This document shows, in pieces, positions 58,772 through 64,000 of a stretch of DNA of 64,000 bases. Origin of the DNA: Candidatus Hydrogenedentota bacterium (GTDB lineage: Bacteria > Hydrogenedentota > Hydrogenedentia > Hydrogenedentales > SLHB01). Position 1 is the first letter of the stretch. Every line of letters starts with the position of its first letter. Position numbers and translations under genes: made by a program. The DNA is taken from the NCBI GenBank assembly GCA_020849535.1, contig JADLGB010000240.1, positions 21,598-85,597 of the forward strand, read 5' to 3'. The notes below the pieces were generated by a model. It was given only the letters and a program-made list of their open reading frames with translations, made no database searches and was not told where the DNA came from.

Positions 58772-61120
58772 TTAGGGTGCCCCCGCTTTTACCAGCACGA
58801 CACGCTCTACAGATATAGCATTGACAGCATCCGGTTTGCCATGCGGGAAGCCGGGACCCTCGAACTTGATACGCGCCCAGACCTCGAAAGGCTGTTCATG
58901 GTTAGCAGGGTCTACCGCGCTGCCCACATCAAATTGGATGATCCAGCTCCAGAAGAAGTACACGTAGCAGGAGGGCGTGACCGGAAACGCACCCATCTTG
59001 TACCAGTGGTAACCGGTGCCGGGTACATCTTCGGGCTTAATGGCGGCGCTGCCCACTCCGCGCTCGGTCTGGGTGTCGTAAAGGCCCCATGGCATGGGCA
59101 GAGCATACTTCTTCATGTCTTCATCGGAGAGTTCGAGACGATTAGTGAGCTTACTCTCCGCCTCGGTGTCGGCCACGCGCTTGGCCACATCCTGCCAGTT
59201 GCGCGAGAGGTCCGCGGGATAGTCAAACACCGTGCCCGCGGGCAGGCCGCGAAAGCGCTCCGGCAGCGGGATGAACGCGGGGCGCGTGGTGAGCTGCTTG
59301 ACTTCGGCGTCCGCTTCGGCCCGCTCCGGCGCGCGGCCGGATTCCGGGATACGGAAATCGATCTGTGTGTACCATGTGTCCTTGTAGCGCGCGGCGATTG
59401 CGTCGCGGTCGAGTGGCATGGCTTCCGGTTCGTGCCCAGTCCGGGTCCATTGCGCAATGAGGTCGGGGTGCAAGACCACGCTCGCGCGGTCCAGCGGCAG
59501 CCGCGCGTGACGGACGCGCCGCAGCAACACCGGATCTCCGTCAACGGCTCGTTCCGCTTCGTCAAATAACTGTTGAGCCTCGATCATGAAGTCCAAATCG
59601 AGATAGCGGTGCTGACGCGGTGACGCGCCCATGCTCAAGTAACTGACCTTGGCGTCCGAGGCGGTCTCCAGTTTCGCCAAGTAGTCGCGCACATAGCGTC
59701 CGGCAGACCCGTAGAAACCGTCCGTGAATTGTTGCACGAGCGCGGCGTAGTCGCGGTACGGGTCTTCGAGCAGCTTCATCATCATCCAGACTTTGAAGTC
59801 GCGCATGTCGGCAAGGATCGAATACTCGAGTTCCGTGAAGACACCTTCCACGTTGTGTTCGGCGTAGAACTGGAAGTCGGCGGGATACGTGTGCACGGTG
59901 GGAAGTGGCAGCCCATAGTACGGCGCGTAGGTGACGGCGTAGTCCCATATGCGTAGGTTTTTGCTGTACTGAGCCCACATCTCCAACTGTTCGCGGAACG
60001 CGGCGTTCTCTTCGGCTGTAATCGGCTGTGTGAAATTGCTCTGCGTATCGCAAAGGCGGATGATGACATTATCGCGGGGGCGAATGGATTTCGGCGCCTT
60101 TTGCGTCATCATGTACGCCAGCGTGTCGATGAAGACTTCGGGATGCTCTTCTTTGATGCTATCGGCGAGAAAGTTGATGAAGTCGATCAGCGGCCCGACT
60201 TCGGATTCCTCGGCCTTCGTGATTGCCTGACACGCATCGCACTGGCACATGCCGGCCCAGTCATTTTGGGACACACTGAAGACGAGTGGGGGAGGAGCGC
60301 CATTCTCGAGAGCGTCGGCGTGGGATGTCGCGATGTAGTTCTTCAGCTTCTCCAAGAAGACTTGACGGAGTTCCGGATTCGTGAGACAAAGCTGCGCCTG
60401 TCCGCTATCCCGCTTGCCATCGATGAGCGAGAACCATTCAGGATGGTCTGCGAAATACGTTTCCGGCGGAATGTACATATTGAAGGTGTGCACATGATAC
60501 GGCGGCCCATAGCCCATCTCCCCGCCGAACTCGCCCGCGATGGGCGCATCTCCCGCGCGATTCAACCGGTTTCGTGCCGCGAATCGGCCGCCATCATTGC
60601 TGTAGAGCATGTAAATATCGCGATACCGGATCGTGGGCTTACCGCGCCGATCGAGATCGGGGATTGCGAGGGTTGTACTCTGAGGGACAGTCTCTTCGTA
60701 TGCGTTCCACCAGTGGACGCCGATATCGTCCTCGAGAAAGCGATACACCGCATACATCGCCCCGCGAGGGTGCCCGCCCGTAAGGATAAGGTCCTCGCCT
60801 ACGCTGCGTATGATCCACTCCTCAGGTCCGAGTGCATCGGAATCGATCCCTTGCTGCTTGGCAAACGCAGTTGCGCCCACGTAGATCTGAGAGTCTGCCG
60901 CGTTGGCATCGCTTTCCGGAAGGACAGAGAGAGGTACGCCGGTGACGCGAGAAAGATACGCGGCCAGTTCGTTGGCGGCTGTTTGCTCAGCCGACGTTTG
61001 CGTTGGTGACACGACGATGGAGACGCTGGCCTTTGCATCGCGTGCAATCGTGAGGCCGGCATGTGCCTGCAGTGCCACGAATAGACAGGCTGCCGACCGT
61101 ATGAGCACTTGCCCCTTCAT
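58772..61120 (-). CDS. Secreted DUF4838 / GH67-N-like protein
   Basis: 782 residues. A signal peptide is followed by an N-terminal alpha-glucuronidase-N-like domain (TSAEQTAANELAAYLSRVTGVPL, GATAFAKQQGID, LTGGHPRGAMYAVYRFLEDDIGV), the pattern of DUF4838 and GH67/GH20 helper domains. A TIM-barrel-like middle (about 150-480) follows (VFSVSQNDWAGMCQCDAC, IIRLCDTQSNFTQP, FTELEYSILADM). An extra C-terminal region with beta-strands completes it. It probably acts on or binds uronic-acid or N-acetylhexosamine glycans. Third gene of the GH36 operon (54 bases after the small protein). Confidence 0.82.
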   Translation of the reverse strand: MKGQVLIRSAACLFVALQAHAGLTIARDAKASVSIVVSPTQTSAEQTAANELAAYLSRVTGVPLSVLPESDANAADSQIYVGATAFAKQQGIDSDALGPEEWIIRSVGEDLILTGGHPRGAMYAVYRFLEDDIGVHWWNAYEETVPQSTTLAIPDLDRRGKPTIRYRDIYMLYSNDGGRFAARNRLNRAGDAPIAGEFGGEMGYGPPYHVHTFNMYIPPETYFADHPEWFSLIDGKRDSGQAQLCLTNPELRQVFLEKLKNYIATSHADALENGAPPPLVFSVSQNDWAGMCQCDACQAITKAEESEVGPLIDFINFLADSIKEEHPEVFIDTLAYMMTQKAPKSIRPRDNVIIRLCDTQSNFTQPITAEENAAFREQLEMWAQYSKNLRIWDYAVTYAPYYGLPLPTVHTYPADFQFYAEHNVEGVFTELEYSILADMRDFKVWMMMKLLEDPYRDYAALVQQFTDGFYGSAGRYVRDYLAKLETASDAKVSYLSMGASPRQHRYLDLDFMIEAQQLFDEAERAVDGDPVLLRRVRHARLPLDRASVVLHPDLIAQWTRTGHEPEAMPLDRDAIAARYKDTWYTQIDFRIPESGRAPERAEADAEVKQLTTRPAFIPLPERFRGLPAGTVFDYPADLSRNWQDVAKRVADTEAESKLTNRLELSDEDMKKYALPMPWGLYDTQTERGVGSAAIKPEDVPGTGYHWYKMGAFPVTPSCYVYFFWSWIIQFDVGSAVDPANHEQPFEVWARIKFEGPGFPHGKPDAVNAISVERVVLVKAGAP

Positions 61121-61174
61121 GAGTAAGTCCCTCCACGCACAATACGGACAATACGAAAAGTTTCCACGGCCTGC

Positions 61175-61537
61175 CTAAGGTTTGGCGGCCCTTCGAGCTG
61201 CTTCCTCCTGGAGGAAAGCGTTCCAGCGCCGCAGAGTGTCCTGGGTCTCAGCCGTGAACGCTTGACGGTCCTCGTCTTCCAACAGGCCCATGCGTTGCAT
61301 GATCAGCAACTGGTCCAGGGCCGTAGATCGACGCAAGTCATTGAATGCATCGGCCAGTTCCTCGTCGCGCTGCTTGAGCAGCCTATAGATCTTAAGGTAC
61401 CGCTCATGCGCGGTACTGCCGGGCGCCGTCATGGCCGATGCGATTTCAGCGATTACGCGCTCGCAGAAGCGTTCCAGGAGTTTCTCGCGCACAATCTTGA
61501 ATCGTTTCCAATCCGATTCGGGAACCTGCGAAGCCAT
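61175..61537 (-). CDS. Small helical protein in the GH36 operon
   Basis: 120 residues, entirely alpha-helical and charged (DWKRFKIVREKLLERFCERVIAEIAS, LIMQRMGLLEDEDRQAF). No signal peptide, so cytoplasmic, unlike its neighbours. It lies 16 bases after the GH36 gene and 54 before the DUF4838 gene. No family is recognised. Confidence 0.68.
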   Translation of the reverse strand: MASQVPESDWKRFKIVREKLLERFCERVIAEIASAMTAPGSTAHERYLKIYRLLKQRDEELADAFNDLRRSTALDQLLIMQRMGLLEDEDRQAFTAETQDTLRRWNAFLQEEAARRAAKP

Positions 61538-61553
61538 GGCCGCTCTCCTGCGT

Positions 61554-63614
61554 TCAGTTGGTTACCCGCTTGTAAGTGTAGAGCCTTGAACCGGGCTGTT
61601 CTGTTATCTCAAGCTGGATTCCCCGCTCAATCAACTCACGTCCGGGCATTCGCAATGCCTCGCCGCTGTCGGCATCGCGGAGTTCATAGGTGGCCTCCGT
61701 GTCGAGCCCCTGGAGGCACGGCTTCATGGAGGTGAAGGGGCTCGCGGGACGCCGCAGCGCGAGCAACATCCCCTCTCCAAGGTCCGGCCGATCCAACTGC
61801 CAGCACGCCCACGTGTCATCGCTCAGCGAGAAGGAGAGCAGGGGATAGAAGTCCCCGAGGAAATAGGGGCGCACGGCATTGAGTTCTTCCATGCGCGCCC
61901 TGAGCCAGGGGACAGAGAAGTGGTTGTTGATGTCCTTCTCAAACTCGTACATGTTGATGATGGCCCCCGGCCCGAGCGCGCTGCGAAACGCGTAGGTGTC
62001 TTCCCGGTCGCAGCACCCCGTGCTGAGAGGCACCCACAGGCCGAGACCCTGGGTCTGGCCTTGCATGGCCGTCACCCCGAAGTTCGGCCAGCACTGCACG
62101 TCGCTGCGCCACAATGGAATACTGCGCGATATGGTCTCGAGGTCGATACGGCGTCCCCCGCTCGAGCAGTTGTCAATGAGCAGGCCGGGATGCCGCTCGC
62201 GCAGCGCATCCCACATCGCGTACATGCCCGTGATGTGTTTTATCTCGCTGATGCCCACGCGGTCGGGCGCGTCTGCCGCATCCCAGAACGGGCGCGGGTC
62301 CATATTGAAGTCCTGGCGATAGCACCCGAGCTTGGCCTCGGTGATCAGTGAGGACAGGTAATCGGTAAGCATGGTGCGCGCGTCCGGGTTGCCGAGATTG
62401 AAGAGGAAGTTGTCTCCGAGAGGACCCAACAGGAACTCCGGATGTTCCTTGGTCCACTGCGTGTAGCGGAAGACGCGCTCGGGTTCCAGCCATAAGAGGA
62501 ACTTGAGGCCCAGCCCGTTCAACGTTTCGCCCACAGGGTTGAGACCCTCGGGGAAGTACCCGGGATTGGCGTACCAATCGCCCACGAAGCGTCCCCATTG
62601 GCTGTTGAAGACATTGGCGCCAACCTTCGCTTCATCAGCACCAAACCAACCTGCGTCAACCCAAAGATACTCGAGCGGAAGACCCTGGTCGTGCCACCAC
62701 TTGGCATGCGCAATATGCTCAGACGCGAGATTGCCGCCCCACGTCGCGTTGCATATGGGTGCCTGCGCAGGTTGCCCGTCTACGGTGGGTGTGTGATGCG
62801 CGAGGATGAATTGCCGCAGCAGATTGTGCCCCCGGAGCTTGTCTCCTTCGTAGAAGAGCAACATCATGCGCGGTGAACGCACCTCCTCGCCGGGTAGCAG
62901 TTTGAAGTGCGTTTGACGCATTCCCGCCCGCATGCGGACTTCCGCGTCCGTGCGATAGAAGTCCGCGACCCAGTCACCGGTCCAGCCGATCGCGCCAACC
63001 ACGCCTCGTCCGTCCATCTCGACGTTGAAGAATGGGAGCGCACCGCATGAAGAGCGGCCGCCTTTTGATTGCATACGGAACGGATTATTCTCGCCCACCC
63101 ACGCGCCCTGCGGGTCCTGCGCGTTCGGACCCAGCGAATTCACAAGCGGAGCGAAATCATCGAGACGGCACTCGCTGCCATTGGCGTGGTGCACGCGCGC
63201 GCCCTTGTCGCGTGTCAGCGCGAGGCCCGCGTCCAGCGCCTGGATGTTTTGGATGATGGGGGAATCGGCGCTCCCTGTATTCTTGAAGTAGAGGACCCAT
63301 TCGATTGCGGGAATGGAATCGAGGCGGGTGATCTCGCAGCGGCATTCGAGTCCGGTGGCTGGGTCACGCCACATGATGGTGGAGACGCTGGACCCGTTGT
63401 TGGACACCGCAGCCGAGCGTTCCACATTCCATGTGGGAAGGAACGCGGAAGAGGGCTGATCGCCGAACACGAATGAAAATGGCGGATGGAGATTCGCAGC
63501 CTGGGTCGATGCGGTTCCGAAGGCGGCCTCGGCCCATGCATTGGCCGCACCAGCCTCCGGGGCAGTCATCGCCACTGACAACACGACTTGTGACACGAAC
63601 CACGCAGTCAGCAT
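61554..63614 (-). CDS. Secreted GH36 alpha-galactosidase
   Basis: 686 residues. A signal peptide is followed by an N-terminal beta-supersandwich (to about 320). The barrel has the GH36 hallmarks: YLWVDAGWFG, LWLEPERV, the nucleophile strand YRQDFNMDPRPFW, DNCSSGGRRIDLE and RSDVQCWP with the acid/base Asp region. A C-terminal beta domain follows. It releases terminal alpha-galactose from oligo- or polysaccharides, outside the cytoplasm. It heads a minus-strand operon with a helical protein and a DUF4838 protein. Length fits bacterial GH36 (about 700). Confidence 0.93.
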   Translation of the reverse strand: MLTAWFVSQVVLSVAMTAPEAGAANAWAEAAFGTASTQAANLHPPFSFVFGDQPSSAFLPTWNVERSAAVSNNGSSVSTIMWRDPATGLECRCEITRLDSIPAIEWVLYFKNTGSADSPIIQNIQALDAGLALTRDKGARVHHANGSECRLDDFAPLVNSLGPNAQDPQGAWVGENNPFRMQSKGGRSSCGALPFFNVEMDGRGVVGAIGWTGDWVADFYRTDAEVRMRAGMRQTHFKLLPGEEVRSPRMMLLFYEGDKLRGHNLLRQFILAHHTPTVDGQPAQAPICNATWGGNLASEHIAHAKWWHDQGLPLEYLWVDAGWFGADEAKVGANVFNSQWGRFVGDWYANPGYFPEGLNPVGETLNGLGLKFLLWLEPERVFRYTQWTKEHPEFLLGPLGDNFLFNLGNPDARTMLTDYLSSLITEAKLGCYRQDFNMDPRPFWDAADAPDRVGISEIKHITGMYAMWDALRERHPGLLIDNCSSGGRRIDLETISRSIPLWRSDVQCWPNFGVTAMQGQTQGLGLWVPLSTGCCDREDTYAFRSALGPGAIINMYEFEKDINNHFSVPWLRARMEELNAVRPYFLGDFYPLLSFSLSDDTWACWQLDRPDLGEGMLLALRRPASPFTSMKPCLQGLDTEATYELRDADSGEALRMPGRELIERGIQLEITEQPGSRLYTYKRVTN

Positions 63615-64000
63615 CTGCTTACTCCTTCAAGGTGAGATAGGCTGTCCCCGCGTGATCGTTGTACACCAGCGCGCGGCAGTGCCGCAAGCAAACGAAGACA
63701 GTTATCCAGTGATGAACCATCGAAGGAGACGTACTTCTACGAGACCGTGAAATCGCCTTCTTGAGGCCTGGAGGGCCGGTACCATACTAGCCCATCTCGG
63801 CAGAGCCGCAACCAAACAAGGAAAGTGATCCACCGATTACACTGATTCAAGAAGCAGACCCAGCACGGGGGGAACGGGCGTCTCGCCCGTGGTTTGAATA
63901 CGCTTCAACGCAGAGGCGCGGAGTTCGCAGAGGAACGCGGAGAAGCAAGAGGACGGAATCCTGGTACTGCCTCGCTTTTCACGCCTGCGGCGTGACAGCA
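63615..64000. other. 386-base end gap, one short palindrome
   Basis: A hairpin ACGGGCG-TCT-CGCCCGT at 63874-63890 resembles the single REP arms elsewhere. No gene is recognised; the region should contain the promoter of the GH36 operon at its lower end. Confidence 0.45.

Noticed and set aside
60101..61009. A 302-codon plus-strand frame
   Set aside because: Antisense shadow of the DUF4838 gene; no initiation signal and no domain.

Overview
What kind of organism. The window is GC-rich, densely coding and single-copy chromosomal in character, with no rRNA, tRNA, CRISPR or intact phage. It mixes ordinary housekeeping genes (a riboflavin operon with an FMN riboswitch, nusB, aroA, hemN/hemY) with an unusually large share of secreted proteins: clan GH-D and GH28-like glycosidases, a DUF4838-type protein, CBM9-like beta-sandwich proteins, Tat-exported enzymes, a PEP-CTERM protein, a sulfatase-like enzyme and c-type cytochromes. 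It also carries ECF sigma/anti-sigma, a Ser/Thr kinase fused to LysM and a large hybrid histidine kinase. This set fits a free-living Gram-negative polysaccharide degrader of the Planctomycetota / Verrucomicrobiota / Lentisphaerota / Hydrogenedentota type. I lean towards Hydrogenedentota, but this is an inference from gene content; no marker gene here settles it. Layout. 0-7.5 kb: end of a glycosidase gene; a minus-strand ECF sigma/anti-sigma/coiled-coil operon; an MNT-HEPN pair; a small membrane protein; an AmrS-like radical SAM protein; a Rieske ferredoxin; and a self-contained transcription unit for a 32-residue hydrophobic peptide. 8-12.8 kb: hemN-hemY, then an NsrR-like repressor divergent from truncated haemoglobin and a 2Fe-2S flavin reductase, with a promoter and a palindrome between them (a nitric-oxide defence module fed by haem synthesis). 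13-19.4 kb: PEP-CTERM protein, kinase-LysM, two paralogous small membrane proteins, a secreted barrel-like protein. 19.5-31 kb: a surface-glycan region with three tandem GT-C glycosyltransferase paralogues, a sulfatase-like lipoprotein candidate with Thr at the catalytic Cys position, a deacetylase/unknown/formyltransferase operon on the opposite strand and a Wzz-like protein, interrupted by degraded sulfatase tails and Y1/RAYT transposase N-termini. 31.4-43 kb: a GH28-like protein, the riboswitch-controlled ribD-ribE-ribBA-ribH-nusB operon, a PHP phosphoesterase, a 52-residue membrane protein, an esterase, and a minus-strand FHA-GGDEF / SAM-hydroxide adenosyltransferase / aroA operon. 43-52.6 kb: a second Rieske protein, a CPBP protease, a multi-PAS hybrid kinase, then a redox block (two di-haem MauG/CCP-like cytochromes, a Tat metallophosphoesterase, a monohaem cytochrome, a PerR/Fur regulator). 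52.6-64 kb: two near-identical CBM9-like secreted proteins around a Tat-exported fucose-isomerase-like protein, a GH-A-like hydrolase, a DUF4838 protein, a small helical protein and a GH36 alpha-galactosidase. How it works together. The outer parts look like uptake and digestion of galactose/fucose/uronate-containing glycans, the middle like synthesis of the cell's own modified exopolysaccharide. NO and peroxide defence modules each have a candidate promoter with a palindrome at its start site. Intergenic regions are seeded with REPIN-like paired inverted palindromes, and the two transposase remnants are of the family known to move such elements.
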